A stretch of 64,000 nucleotides of DNA from NCBI GenBank assembly GCA_963717745.1, contig CAVQXJ010000006.1, positions 57,271-121,270 on the forward strand. The letters are read 5' to 3'. This document shows positions 21,015 through 31,626 of this stretch, in pieces (position 1 is the first letter of the stretch; every line of letters begins with the position of its first letter). This stretch comes from JACCXG01 sp963717745. Its GTDB lineage: Bacteria; Acidobacteriota; Vicinamibacteria; Vicinamibacterales; 2-12-FULL-66-21. Made by a program: the position numbers and the translations under genes. A model generated the notes under the pieces. The model worked only from the letters and a program-made list of their open reading frames with translations. It ran no database searches and was not told the origin of the DNA.

Positions 21015-23486
21015 TTACTGCCGCGACAGCGCGACCAGCGGGCTGACCTGCACGGCGCGGCGGGCCGGGCCCAGGCAGGCGACGGCCGCCGTGATGCCCA
21101 GAACCGCGGCGGCCCCCAGCAGGACCCGCGGGTCGAGCGCGCCGACGCCATAGAGCTGGGCGGCAATCGCGCCGCGCAGGGCGACCGCCCCGGCAAAGCC
21201 GCCGGCGAGGCCGAGCGCCACGAGCCACCCGGCTTCACCGAGGACCAGCCGGAGAATCCGCGACGCGTCGCTGCCGAGCGCCAGGCGGATCCCGATCTCT
21301 CGCGTGCGCTGGCCGACCAGGTAGGCGAGGACGCCGTACAGCCCGATCGCCGCCAGCAGCAGCGCGACCGCGCCGAACCCGAGCGACAGCAGCATCGGCG
21401 CCCGGCGTGGGTTGAGCGACTTTTCGATGCGCTCGGACATCGCGAAGACATCGGTCAGCGCCACCTCGGGATCGATCTCCGCAAGGGCGCGCTGCACCGA
21501 CGCCCTGGTCGACACGACGTCGCCGCGGCTCCGGATCGCCAGGGCGATCCCGCGCCTGGGCGCCTGCGCGAATGGCTGATAGTAGGCGCCGGCCCTGGCG
21601 TTCTCGCCTTCTTCCATGCCTCGGAGCTTGACCGCGCCGACCACCCCCACGACCTGCAGCCAGGTGACACCGGGCCCGGGACTCTTCACGTCTTCCGGTT
21701 TCGATGGAATGTAGACGCGGCGGCCAATCGGGTCGCGATCGGGCCAGAATCGCGCCGCGAGGTTCTCGTCGACGATCACGACCCTTGGGGCGCCCGCGGT
21801 GTCGGAATCGGTGAAGAGACGGCCCCGCCGCACCGGCACCTTCAGGGCATCGAGATAGCCGGCCGACACATACAGCTGATTGGGCGAGAGGATGGATTCA
21901 CCGGGCTTCGCGGCATAGCCTTCGGGGATGATGACGCTGCTGCTCCCGTCCCAGCTGAATGGCAGGTAGCTGGTGATCCCCGCGGCCTCGACGCCGGGGA
22001 GCGCCCGCACCCGCGCGAGCGCGCGATCCGCATACGACCTCAGCGCGGCGTCGTCGGGATACCGCGAGGCGGGCGGGCTGACGCGGCCGGTGAGTACCTG
22101 GGCCGCGACGAAACCGGGGTCGACGCCGAGCAGACGCTGAAAGCTCGCGAGCAGGAGCCCGGCCCCGACCAGGAGCACGAACGCGAGCCCGACCTGCGCC
22201 ACGACCAGCGTGCGGCGAACGTAGCCAGCCGTGCGGCCGGCCGTTCCGGAACGGCCCTCCTCGCGGAGCAGGCCGCTGAGATTCACGCGCGCGAGCTGCA
22301 CGGCCGGTCCGGCGCCGACGGCGATCCCCAGGAGCACCGCCGGCGCGAGCGTCGCGGCCAACACCATCGCATCGATGCGGATCTCATGCGCGCGCGGCAG
22401 GTCCGTGAAACCGATCCACTCGAGCGCGTCCAGGCTGACGTAGCCGAGCAGCACTCCGAGCGACGCGCCGGCGATGGTCAGGATCGTGGCTTCGGTGATC
22501 AGCTGTCGCGCGATGCGGGAGTGTCCGGCGCCGATCGCATTGCGGGTGGCCAGCTCCTTCATGCGGCCGTTGCCGCGCACCAGCGCGAGATTGGCGATAT
22601 TGACCGCGGCGATCAGCACCACGAACACGACTCCGCCCCACAGCATCTGCAGCGCCGACCGCACGTTGCGGACGACGTCGCGCTCGAGCGGCTGAAGTCG
22701 GGTGGCATAACCGACACGCACCAGGACATCCTTCAACGGCCCGGCGCGCTCGATGACCGCCGCGTTCTGGGCATCGACTCGCGCCTGGGCCCGCTCCAGG
22801 GAGACACCTGGCGCGAGGCGAAGCAGCAGTTCGTGATTCTGGCTATGGCGCCGATCGTCGGTCACGTCATCAGGCCCGAAGGCGAGCGGAACGAAGAGGC
22901 GCACCTCGGGACTCAAGAAGAAGAAGGTCTCCGGCAGGACGCCAACGACGTCGTGAACCTCGTCGTTCAGCCGGACTTGCCGTCCGACGATGCCGTCGAC
23001 CCCGCCGGGCTGTCTGGCGGCGAACGCGTGGCTGAGCAGGACCGCCTTGTTGCGGCCCGGGGTGCCTTCCTCCTCGGTGAACAACCGCCCGCGCGCCGCG
23101 CCGACGCCGAGCACCTGAAAGAAGGACGGCGTCACGGTCATCGCAGAGACGCCTTCGGCGCGCGGGCCTTCGCCGACTTTGTAGCCCCGCCACTGATAGA
23201 GCGCGGCGGATGCGAACACTTCCGTCATCGCGCGTCTGTCCGCGTAGTTCGGGACGGACGTTCCGGCTCGATCGACGCCAGCCCCGGGGAAGCTGTCGTA
23301 GGAGGAGACCAGACGCTCCGGCTCCGGGTAGGGCAGGGGCCGCAGGAGCACCGATCGCACAACAGTGAAGACCGCCGTGTTGGCGCCGAGACAGACCGCC
23401 AGCGTCAGGATCACGGCGACGGCGTAGGTCCGATCCTTCCGCAGGACCCGGAGGGCATAGAGGATGTCGTGTCGGAGTGCGTCCAT
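21015..23486 (-). CDS. ADOP-type FtsX/MacB-like permease
   Basis: An 823-aa protein starting MDALRHDILYALRVLRKDRT, without the PadR-linked helical prefix. First helix VAVILTLAVCLGANTAVFTV, MacB-like periplasmic domain, first FtsX module (VVLIAAVNIANLALVRGNGR), second periplasmic domain (RVVIVDENLAARFWPDRDP) and second FtsX module ending GPARRAVQVSPLVALSRQ. The product probably moves a lipid- or peptide-like molecule across or out of the inner membrane, as inferred for MacB relatives. It is divergent from the TIR gene, sharing 183 bases of upstream region. Confidence 0.93.
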   Translation of the reverse strand: MDALRHDILYALRVLRKDRTYAVAVILTLAVCLGANTAVFTVVRSVLLRPLPYPEPERLVSSYDSFPGAGVDRAGTSVPNYADRRAMTEVFASAALYQWRGYKVGEGPRAEGVSAMTVTPSFFQVLGVGAARGRLFTEEEGTPGRNKAVLLSHAFAARQPGGVDGIVGRQVRLNDEVHDVVGVLPETFFFLSPEVRLFVPLAFGPDDVTDDRRHSQNHELLLRLAPGVSLERAQARVDAQNAAVIERAGPLKDVLVRVGYATRLQPLERDVVRNVRSALQMLWGGVVFVVLIAAVNIANLALVRGNGRMKELATRNAIGAGHSRIARQLITEATILTIAGASLGVLLGYVSLDALEWIGFTDLPRAHEIRIDAMVLAATLAPAVLLGIAVGAGPAVQLARVNLSGLLREEGRSGTAGRTAGYVRRTLVVAQVGLAFVLLVGAGLLLASFQRLLGVDPGFVAAQVLTGRVSPPASRYPDDAALRSYADRALARVRALPGVEAAGITSYLPFSWDGSSSVIIPEGYAAKPGESILSPNQLYVSAGYLDALKVPVRRGRLFTDSDTAGAPRVVIVDENLAARFWPDRDPIGRRVYIPSKPEDVKSPGPGVTWLQVVGVVGAVKLRGMEEGENARAGAYYQPFAQAPRRGIALAIRSRGDVVSTRASVQRALAEIDPEVALTDVFAMSERIEKSLNPRRAPMLLSLGFGAVALLLAAIGLYGVLAYLVGQRTREIGIRLALGSDASRILRLVLGEAGWLVALGLAGGFAGAVALRGAIAAQLYGVGALDPRVLLGAAAVLGITAAVACLGPARRAVQVSPLVALSRQ

Positions 23487-23669
23487 ATATCAGTGCTCCC
23501 GGGAGGCGACAACGCTCAGCTCCGCCGCTTCGACACTTAGACTTGGAGCGGGCGGGAGAAGTTTCGCACGATTGCGCGCCCGGGCCGCGTAGCGCACAAT
23601 GGGCAGCCGTCGAGCGCCGCGCGTCGCTTCCCAATCGCCGGACGCGCGTGACCCGTGGGCAAAACCCGT

Positions 23670-24815
23670 ATGAAATACGACGTGTTCATCTCGTACAGCC
23701 GGACGGACGTCGCCTGGGCGAAGCACCTCCAGGAAGGGCTCAAAGGCCGCGGCATCCACGCCTTTCGCGATGAGGACCGGATGACGGCGGGCGACAAGTG
23801 GGACCAGCAGCTGCAGGACGCCATCAGCGAGTCGCGGCACCTGCTGGTGCTGTGGAGCCCGCACGCCCGCGAATCCGACTGGGTGGCAGAGGAGCGCATT
23901 CACTTCCAGGCGGACCTGAAGGGCTCCGCCGAGAAGCGGCGTGTCATCTTCATCAACCTGGACGGAAAGTACAAGTCGGCGAGTGCGTTCGAGCAGGTGG
24001 ACAACATCAACCAGGCCGGTTTGCACAAGAACGCGCAGGGCGCCCTCGACCCCGATCCGCAAGTCTGGAAGAAGGTCTTCGACAAAGTCGAGGAAGCCGT
24101 GAAGCCGGACGCATCGCTGCCGATCTTCAAGGTCCTGCTCGTGTCCACGCTGAAAACGCTGCAGGAGACTTCACTCAAGACCAAAGCCGGCCTGGCGCCG
24201 ACCTTCGGGGAAACCCTGGAGGCCATCGGGATCAAGACCGACGACACCGATGCCTGGCAGGGTGAACTGGCCAAGTACTACGGTTCTGAGCGGTCGCGGT
24301 GGCGTCCATTCGGGGCCGCCAGCACCATCGATGAATTGCTGGACGACATGCGGGACCGCATTCAAGGCGTCAAGGGTGCGCCACCCTTCAGATGGCGGGA
24401 CGTCGAGGAGGAGTTCTGGTCCGACGATGCCGACGTGCTCGATGTGGCGGTCAGCAACATCGCCCACCATATGTCGTTCGTCGTGATCGACCCGATCTCG
24501 CTCTATGACCCGCAGGTGTCGAGCCGGCTGCCGACGCTCCGGGCCATGCTCCAACCGCAGCGGTGCGCCACGGCGGTGCTGGCGCCGTTCGTGATGCCGG
24601 CGGCGAGCTCCCATCTCCGCCGGGTGGTCAAGGGGGCAGCCGTTGAGCTCTTCCGCCAGTACTACGAGCCGGCCTTCAACGGCAGCAGCTTCTATCCGCT
24701 GAGCGTCTGCGCCCACGACGGCCTCGACCTCCGCCGGGTGCTGTCAGCCAGCCTCGACGCCGAGCTCCTGCATCAGGCGCAGCGGGAGTCCTCCCGCCTG
24801 CCGCGACTCGGCTAG
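23670..24815 (+). CDS. TIR-domain protein of a putative conflict system
   Basis: The start ATG at 23670 places the TIR domain at the very N-terminus (MKYDVFISYSRTDVAWAKHL); a GTG 15 bases upstream is possible. The TIR domain covers about residues 1-130: FISYSR strand, FRDEDRMTAGDKWDQQL BB-loop region, and SDWVAEERIHF, where a Glu sits in the position expected for the NADase catalytic residue. The remaining 250 residues form an uncharacterised alpha/beta domain, including FVVIDPISLYDPQVSSRLP. The gene precedes the giant NTPase gene by 35 bases, so co-expression is likely. It could be an NAD-cleaving effector or a signalling adaptor; the sequence alone does not decide. Confidence 0.88.
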   Translation: MKYDVFISYSRTDVAWAKHLQEGLKGRGIHAFRDEDRMTAGDKWDQQLQDAISESRHLLVLWSPHARESDWVAEERIHFQADLKGSAEKRRVIFINLDGKYKSASAFEQVDNINQAGLHKNAQGALDPDPQVWKKVFDKVEEAVKPDASLPIFKVLLVSTLKTLQETSLKTKAGLAPTFGETLEAIGIKTDDTDAWQGELAKYYGSERSRWRPFGAASTIDELLDDMRDRIQGVKGAPPFRWRDVEEEFWSDDADVLDVAVSNIAHHMSFVVIDPISLYDPQVSSRLPTLRAMLQPQRCATAVLAPFVMPAASSHLRRVVKGAAVELFRQYYEPAFNGSSFYPLSVCAHDGLDLRRVLSASLDAELLHQAQRESSRLPRLG

Positions 24816-24850
24816 TCTCCCGTCAGCGAAGTCCTGTGACGTAACCAGCG

Positions 24851-27800
24851 ATGATCTACACCTTCTATTCCTTCAAAGGCGGCGTCGGCCGTTCGATGGC
24901 GCTGGCCAACGTCGGGGAGTACTTGTCTTCCCGCGGCGCGCGCATCCTGCTCATCGACTGGGACCTGGAAGCGCCGGGGCTCGAGAGCTTCTTCTTCGCC
25001 CCCGAGAGTCCCCACTTCGCCGATGTGCGCTGTCAGCTGGGATTGATTGATTACCTGGATCAGGTACCGCGGGGAGTATGACGCGTCACGGGGCGGCGCC
25101 CGAGCCTTCGAAGACGCGTGCGAGGCGCTGCGGCCGGTGGAGAAGCTGCTCTATCCGATACACACCGCCGACCCCGAATATCCCGGAGAGCTCTGGCTGC
25201 TGCCGGCGGGATGGCGCATGTCGCGCAAGGCGGCGCAGCCGGGCACCGCCGCCGGCAGCGACGACCGGTTCGCGAAGTACGCCGCGACCGTCCAGGACTT
25301 CGGGTGGTCGAACTTCTATGCGGCGTATGAGGGTGAGCGCTTCTTCAACTGGTTTCGCGACAGCCTCCTGCATGGTGGGCCCAAACGGAACGCCGACACC
25401 GCGCCGCCGCGCCGGTTCGACGCCATCCTGATCGATAGTCGAACCGGGGTCACGGAAGTCGGCGGCGTCTGCACTCGCCAGCTCGCGGATGTCGTCGTGT
25501 CCTTCTGTGCGCCGAACTATCAGAATCTGTCCGGAGCCGAACGGATGGCCGCGTCGTTCGTGCCGTCGGAGGACCGCCAGGAACGCGGAGAGCGCGAGCT
25601 CGAGGTACTCGTGGTGCCGACCCGGGTCGACGAGGCCGGCGAAACGGACGCTCAGAACGAATTCCGGAAGCGGTTTCTCGCGGCGGTGAAGACTCCTCGC
25701 GCGCTGAGCGAGTCGAGTGCCACCGCGTGGGATCTGTTGATTCCGTATGTGACGAAGTATGCCTACGCGGAAGCGCTCGCGGTCGGGCGGAAGGACAGCA
25801 ACCAGCGGCTGGAACAGGCCTACCGCAACCTCGCCGCGCATCTGGTGCTCCTCTCGCGCGAGGACAGCCCGCTGCGCTCGTTCCTGAGCGAGGATCTGCA
25901 GACCATCCGGCGGCGGCGGCCGCGCATCTTCGTGCTCAACTCACCGCAGGACGCCGCCGCGGCCAGCCGGATCGCGAATACGTTGCAGGGCGTCAGCCTC
26001 GCCGGCCATCTCACGGATGCCTCCTCGGTCCTGGTCTGCTTCAACGGCCCGCTGGAGCTCGAGGTCCGTCAGCAGATTCGCCGGGCGCGTCAGCGCGGCG
26101 CCTGTATTTTCGCCGTCACCGAGGCTGCCGACGCCGGCACGCCGCCGCGCATCCTGCAGCGCGTGCCGATCTTCCACTTTCCGCAGCAGCAGGAAGAGCT
26201 GACCCGGCAGCTGCGCGCGCCCTGCCAGTCACGGCGTGCGCCGCTGACAGCACCTTCCGTTGCGCCGGGCTACATCGAGTCGCCCGAGCACCTCAGCCAG
26301 CTGAAAGCGGCGCTCTTGCCCCGGCCGGGCCAGACCCGTTCCCCGCTCGTTTCGCTGAGCGGACCGCCAGGATCAGGAAAAACCAGCCTCGCGGCGCGCC
26401 TCTGCGCCGAGGAGGAGATCCTGGACGAGTACGCCGACGGCGTCTTGTGGGTCACCCCCGGGGAGGCGGGTGACGTGCTCGGGTGTCTGCGCTCGATCGT
26501 GACCGCGTTCACCGGCGAGATGGCCACCGACAGCACGATCGCCGACGCGGTGGCCCGAGTGGCACAACACCTCGCCGGCACGTCGTGTCTCCTCGTCGTC
26601 GACGACGTGACGCGGCGGGAGTACGTCGATCCATTCCTGCAGCTGGGCCAGGTGGCACGGCTGATCGTCATGCGCAACCCGGGCATCGTCCCCGAAGCCC
26701 GGTCGATCGTGCTGGAATTCATGTCCAACGCGCAGGCCACGGATGTCCTGCTGCAGCTGGCGCCTCATGCCGACCGGGCCCTCTTTTCGCGTCTGGCCTA
26801 CCGCCTGGGCGGGTGGCCGGTCGCGCTGGGGACCGCGCGTCACGTTCTTGCGCAGTCCGCCGCCAAGGGGGAGGACCCGAACAGCACGGCGGCTCGCATG
26901 ATCGCCGAGCTCGAAAGGGGCCACCTCGGCGTGCTCGGCGAAGGCAGTGCGCTGCTACTGCAACGCTCGCGGCGGCGTATCGACGCCGCCCTCGATCAGC
27001 TCGCGGCGCCCGAGCAGGCGACGTTCCGCGAGCTGCGTGCCTTCCAGGATCAGCCGACGCTGCCGGTCGACAGCTTTCCAGCGCGGTGGACGCTCGGCGA
27101 GGTGCGGTTTCGTCAAATGCTGGCCGCCTTCGAAGCGCATCATCTGGTCGCGGTGGATTCCGAAAGGGCTGCCATCGAGATTCCGGTGTTCGTCTCGCTC
27201 TACCTCCGCGACTTGCGGGACCCGCCTGAGGGCGTGCCCCGGACCGCGGTCGTCCTCCGGCCGTTCGGTCTCAAGGGGGGCATCGACTTCGACCACGTGC
27301 AGCGCGACCTCGTCGACCCGGCACTGAAGCAGTTGGGAGTGCGGGCAACGACGTCGAACAGCTTCATCGAGGCAGGGTTCATCCGGGATGACCTGCTTCA
27401 AGAACTGCTCACGGCCGACCTCCTGATCGCGGATGTCTCGGTTCCCGATACCGGGCTGTTCTATCAGCTGGGCATTCGTCATGCTCTCCGCAACAACCGC
27501 ACCATCCTGCTGCGAAGTGCGGCGGCCGAGCCGGCGTTCGATCTCAGAACCAACCAGGACGTGGGCTATGACCCGCGCGACCCGGGCAAGGGGGTCGACA
27601 TCCTGGTCAAGGTGGTGCAAATCGCGCTGGCGTCCGACCGGAACGACAGCCCGGTGTTCCACTCGGTGCGCGGGCTGCCCTCCATCGATCCGCACAAGTT
27701 TTTTCAAGTGCCACGGGAGTTCGAGGAGGATGTCGACGTCGCGCGAAAATCGGGAGCGACGGCCGATCTCCGGCTGTTTTCCGAGGAGATTCGCGAACTG

Positions 27801-29195
27801 CCGTGGGCGCGGGAAGGGCTGCGGCTGATCGGGCGGGCGCAGTCCACGCTCGCGTCGTGGCCGGGTGCCGCTGACACCTGGGAGGCGCTGCTGGCGCGTG
27901 AGCCGGCGGACGGCGAGCCGAATCTCCGGCTCGCGCACGTGTATCAGCGCCTCGACCGGCACGAGGACGCCGAAAAGGCGGTGGACCGGGCGCTGGAACA
28001 GTCGCATCTCTCGCCCCTGCAGCGCGCCGACGCCCTTGGCCTGAAAGGCAGCGTCGCCCGTTCTCACTGGGCAGCCCAGTGGCGCGCGGCGAGCGACGCT
28101 CCGGCAACGGCGCTGCGCTCCCCGTTCCTGCGCAGGGCCCTCGACAGCTTCATCGCCTCGTTCCAGGAGGACTTGAACGAGCATTGGAGCGGCATGAATG
28201 CCCTGCGGCTGGCCACCATCCTGGTGCATCTCGCGAACGCGATGCCCGACGTGTGGGAAGAACAGTTCGAGTCCGAGCCAGAGGCGCGACTCGAGCTGTC
28301 GAAGATCGAAGCGCACCGCACTGCTCTCGCCGCGGCGACCGAGCTGGCGCTGCGCAGCGTGCAGATGCGTACACCCGAGGACATCTGGGTGCGTATCAGC
28401 GCAGCCGATCTGCGACTGTTGCGCGGCGGCAGGCCGGGCTATGTGGCTGCCGAGTTCCGCCGCGCCATCGTCGACGCGCCGCCTGCTGTCGCAACCGCCG
28501 TGCGAGGTCAGCTGGAGGTGCTCGCCAGTCTTGGAGTGCTGCCCGAGCTCACGAATGCGGCGTTGGAGGCGCTTCCGCCCGCGACGATGCTGGCGGTGGA
28601 TCAGCCGACCTTGGCGGTGCTCTTCTTCGGACATATGCTCGACGGCCCCGGCCGAGCCACCGCGCGGTTCCCGGTCGATGCGGAGCCGCGCGTCCGCGAG
28701 GCGCTGGTCCAGACCCTGCGAAGCATCGCGAGCAGGGTCCCCGACCAGCGGATCGCCGGCTTCGCCGGGGCGAGCGCGGGCGGAGACATCCTGTTCCATG
28801 AAACCTGCATCGAGCTCGGACTCGCATCCACCGTGTGTCTCCCGGTACCGGCCCGCGACTACATCGCCTCGTCGGTGCAGTACGCCGGACCTGAGTGGGT
28901 CGGGCGGTTCCATCGTCTCCAGGAGGCGCGGCCATTCCGTCATCTCGCCCGCTCGAGCGATCTGCCCGGCTGGCTGAAAGAGAAGCCGCTCTATTCGATC
29001 TGGGAGCGCAACCTCAGTTGGGAGCTGCATCTCGCCCTGGAAGCCGGCCGGAACAACGTGCTGCTGCTCGCCCTCTGGGATGACAGCGCCACGGGCGTCA
29101 AGGGTGGGGTGGGGGATTTCGTCAACCAGGGAAAGGCCCGCGGCTTGCCGATGCTCATCGTGGACCTGGCCGCGGTCCGGGCCGGCGACGGATGA
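24851..29195 (+). CDS. KGGVGR-variant P-loop NTPase / NB-ARC / TPR multidomain protein, one frameshift
   Basis: Starts MIYTFYSFKGGVGRSMALAN, the variant ParA/MinD P-loop (residues 8-15), followed by LLIDWDLEAPGLESFF. The frame shifts near 25065 (from YLDQ to YRGEYDAS), giving about 1447 residues. Next come a degenerate TIR-like segment (about 355-450; RIFVLNSPQDAAAASRIAN), an NB-ARC STAND ATPase (P-loop SGPPGSGKTSLAARL near 500; Walker B SCLLVVDDV), a winged-helix-like region, a segment like TPR-S sensor proteins (LLIADVSVPDTGLFYQLGIR near 860), TPR-type helices, and a C-terminal Rossmann-like domain (GASAGGDILFHE). Related proteins occur in actinobacterial FxSxx-COOH loci and predicted NLR-like immune systems. 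No FxsB or peptide gene is here. A threat-sensing role is inferred. Confidence 0.85.
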
Positions 29196-29204
29196 CACAC
29201 GCCT

Positions 29205-30660
29205 TCACGGCCCGCTGGCGGCGCCCCGTTGTGGGTTGGCGTATCCCGCCAGAGGCTCAGGCCGCGGCGCTCCGGTGACGGCCTGTTGCGGCTGCAGCGT
29301 CGCCCGCACGTGATAGCGCGGGATCATGTCGAGGATGCATTCCGGTTCCTCGCGATGGCCCGATACCAGGTGAATCCGGTGCCGCTGCACCACCATCACC
29401 ATGATCAGCGTCATCTCCATCATCGCCATGTCGACGCCCATGCACAGGCGCGGGCCGCCGCCGAACGGAAAATACGCATGACGGGGCCGATCGGCGGAGC
29501 GCTCCGGCAAGAAGCGGTCCGGGTCGAACGCTTCGGGATTCTCCCAGAAGGCCGGATGGCGGTGGGTGATGTAGGGGCTGAGCAGGATCGTCGACCCTGC
29601 CCGAATCCTGTGGCCGCCAATGTCGTCGTCCTTGATCGCGTCGCGCGGGATCACCCAGACCGGCGGATAGACCCGGAGCGACTCCTGCAGAATCCGGTGG
29701 GCATAGGGGAGGCGTGGCAGGTCGGCGAGGGCCGGAATCCGATCACCGACGACCTCCGCGATTTCCTGATGGAGCTTGCGCTCGACTTCCGGGTGCAGCG
29801 ACAGCAGGTACCACGTCCAGGCGAGCGCTTCCCCGACGGTGTCGTGGCCCTGCTGCAGCATCCCGAGGATCTCTTCATGCAGCTGCTTGTCGGTCATGGC
29901 CGCGCCGGTCTCGGAGTCGCGAGCCGCCATCAACATCGCGAGGAAGGTTCCACCATCGTCTGCCGCGGACGTCCGCTTGCGGTCGACGATCTCGGAAATG
30001 CGATCGTTCAGCAGACCCATCGCGCGGTTGAACCGGCGGTTGTCGCTGGTCGGCACCCAGAGCGGGAGCGGCGCCAGCGCGGCCACGCGCTTCTTCAGCA
30101 CGGCCAGCGCGGATTGCGCGGACTTGGCCATCTCCGCGGCGTCGGTCCACAAATCCACGCCGAACAGCACGTCGCCGATGATCACGAGGGCGAGCTCGGT
30201 CATCTCGTTGTAGAGCGCCAGCGGCTGGCCCGCCGCTGCCACCTTCTCCCACCGGGCGAGCATCTCGGCGGTGCGGGCCGTGACGATCGGTGCAAACGCC
30301 GCCGTGTGGTCACGCTTGAACGAGGGCTGCACCCGGCGCCGCTGCTGGCGCCACGTGTCACCGTCGGCGGTGAGGAGGCTCTCGCCCCAGTACCGGCTTG
30401 ATCCGATCGAAGACCCATCCCTTGCAGTAGTTCTGATGGTTGTCCTGGAGGACGTGCTTCACATGTCGAGGGTGACTGAGGAAATAGGTCTCGCCCGGCA
30501 GCTCGAGCCGGACCACGTCCCCCTGCCGTGCCGCATCGGCGAGCAGCTTCACCGGATCGGCGCGCCACTGAAGGATGTGCCCGGCGATCGGCAGGCCGCC
30601 CGGCGCGCGCGGCACCGTGCCGTTCGCCGCGGCGTGGTGGTTCGTTCCCTGGGCCGTCAT
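29205..30660 (-). CDS. Cytochrome P450, one frameshift
   Basis: The start ATG at 30660 (MTAQGTNHHAAANG) follows AAGGGACAG. The N-terminal part (PGGLPIAGHILQWRADPVKL) joins the rest after a shift near 30388, restoring the C-helix block DGDTWRQQRRRVQPSF. The I-helix is MLQQGHDTVGEALAW, the ExxR motif is ESLRVYPP, and the heme loop FPFGGGPRLCMG carries the Cys ligand. No membrane anchor is evident, so it is a soluble class needing external redox partners, none of which is adjacent. The overall look is of the CYP4/CYP102-like clan that hydroxylates fatty acyl or terpenoid substrates (inference). It is convergent with the conflict-system gene, nine bases apart. Confidence 0.88.
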
Positions 30661-30678
30661 TGCTGCTGTCCCTTCTAG

Positions 30679-30836
30679 TCCCCTGGAAGCGTGATGGCTC
30701 ACCGAATTCCCGGGCGGGGCATCCCGGCTGGCGGCGTTGCTCATCACTCACTTATGCCCAATAAGCTCGCTCTTCGCGCCTTGCCAGCCGGGCGCCGCGC
30801 TCCGGGACTTCGGTAAGCCATCACGCTTCCAGGGGA
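30679..30836. repeat. Intergenic inverted repeat upstream of the P450 gene
   Basis: The arms 30679-30706 and 30809-30836 are inverse copies over 28 bases with one mismatch (core ctggaagcgtgatggc). Inside, GC-rich stretches such as ccggctggc also pair with ccagccggg. The element lies between two minus-strand genes, ending 18 bases upstream of the P450 start and downstream of the LolA-like gene, so it could be a transcription terminator plus spacer or a miniature palindromic element. Confidence 0.8.
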
Positions 30837-30852
30837 CCGGTCCCGCCCGGCC

Positions 30853-31626
30853 TCAGCGCCCGATCGACGACGGGGTCATGATCCGCTCGTCGATCGGCGT
30901 ATCGATCTGATAGCCGGACCAGACGATCTGCGTCGAGGTCTCGGTCTCGTGATTGGTCATCACCGAACGGGACGGCTGCCAGCTGCGGCCCTGCCGCACA
31001 TAGCCGGTGAGCTCGAGGGTCTTGCGCGGCTTGTCCGCCCGGCTGCCGAAGTAGTCGACCTTGCTGATGCGATGGTCCGAGTCGTAGAAGACCTTCACGA
31101 GCGTGTAGCTGGAATACCGGTTCTTCGGCTTGGCGTCGACAATGGTGCAGGTGCCGGCCGGGCACGCCCCTTGGCCCACGCGCGTGTAATCGTAGTCGTC
31201 GAGCTGCCACTTCAGGATGTCCTCGTAGGAGAAGTCACTGCTCACGAACGCCGCCTGCCGCCCCCGATCGGCGATGCGCTGGACGCGCTGGGTGCGAGGA
31301 GTGACCAGCCACTGCTGATCCTCGCCGCTGCCGCTCGACCAGGAGATCAGCTGCGTGTCCTTCAGCGCGGTGGGGGCGTTGATGGTGATCCGCGCCCGGT
31401 CGTACTCGGCGGCCGGCTCGTGTTCGATGAGCTCGGCGAGAAAGCTGCGCTGGCCGATCGATTCGCTCCCCCGCACGAGCGTCATCTCGCCCGAAACCTT
31501 GAGCGTCTTGAACGTGAACTGCGCGACCTGCGCCTTCTGTGCGACGTCACGTCCCGATTCAGGAGCCTGCGCCGGTGCTGCTATGGGCATGCAGCACATC
31601 AGAACCAGCCACACTGTCTTCCGCAT
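30853..31626 (-). CDS. Periplasmic LolA-like outer membrane lipoprotein-sorting protein
   Basis: A 257-aa exported protein with signal VWLVLMCCMPIAAPAQA. The body matches the LolA-like family that accompanies RND exporters: FKTLKVSGEMTLVRG, RARITINAPTALKDTQLI, WLVTPRTQRVQRIADRGR and the closing MTNHETETSTQIVWSG. Such proteins are thought to accept lipid or lipoprotein cargo from the partner RND permease. Its ATG lies inside the annotated 3' end of the RND gene (68-base overlap), consistent with co-transcription as the last gene of a three-gene operon. Confidence 0.85.
   Translation of the reverse strand: MRKTVWLVLMCCMPIAAPAQAPESGRDVAQKAQVAQFTFKTLKVSGEMTLVRGSESIGQRSFLAELIEHEPAAEYDRARITINAPTALKDTQLISWSSGSGEDQQWLVTPRTQRVQRIADRGRQAAFVSSDFSYEDILKWQLDDYDYTRVGQGACPAGTCTIVDAKPKNRYSSYTLVKVFYDSDHRISKVDYFGSRADKPRKTLELTGYVRQGRSWQPSRSVMTNHETETSTQIVWSGYQIDTPIDERIMTPSSIGR

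Noticed and set aside
23670..29195. A complete FxSxx-COOH (Fxs) system
   Set aside because: The giant protein resembles the FxsT-type layout, but I see no radical-SAM FxsB, no short peptide ending FxSxx and no further Fxs genes on either side.
26955..29198. 747-codon minus-strand open frame under the giant NTPase gene
   Set aside because: The plus strand carries recognisable NB-ARC and sensor motifs; the minus translation has none and is rich in Arg, Gln and His, as shadow frames are.
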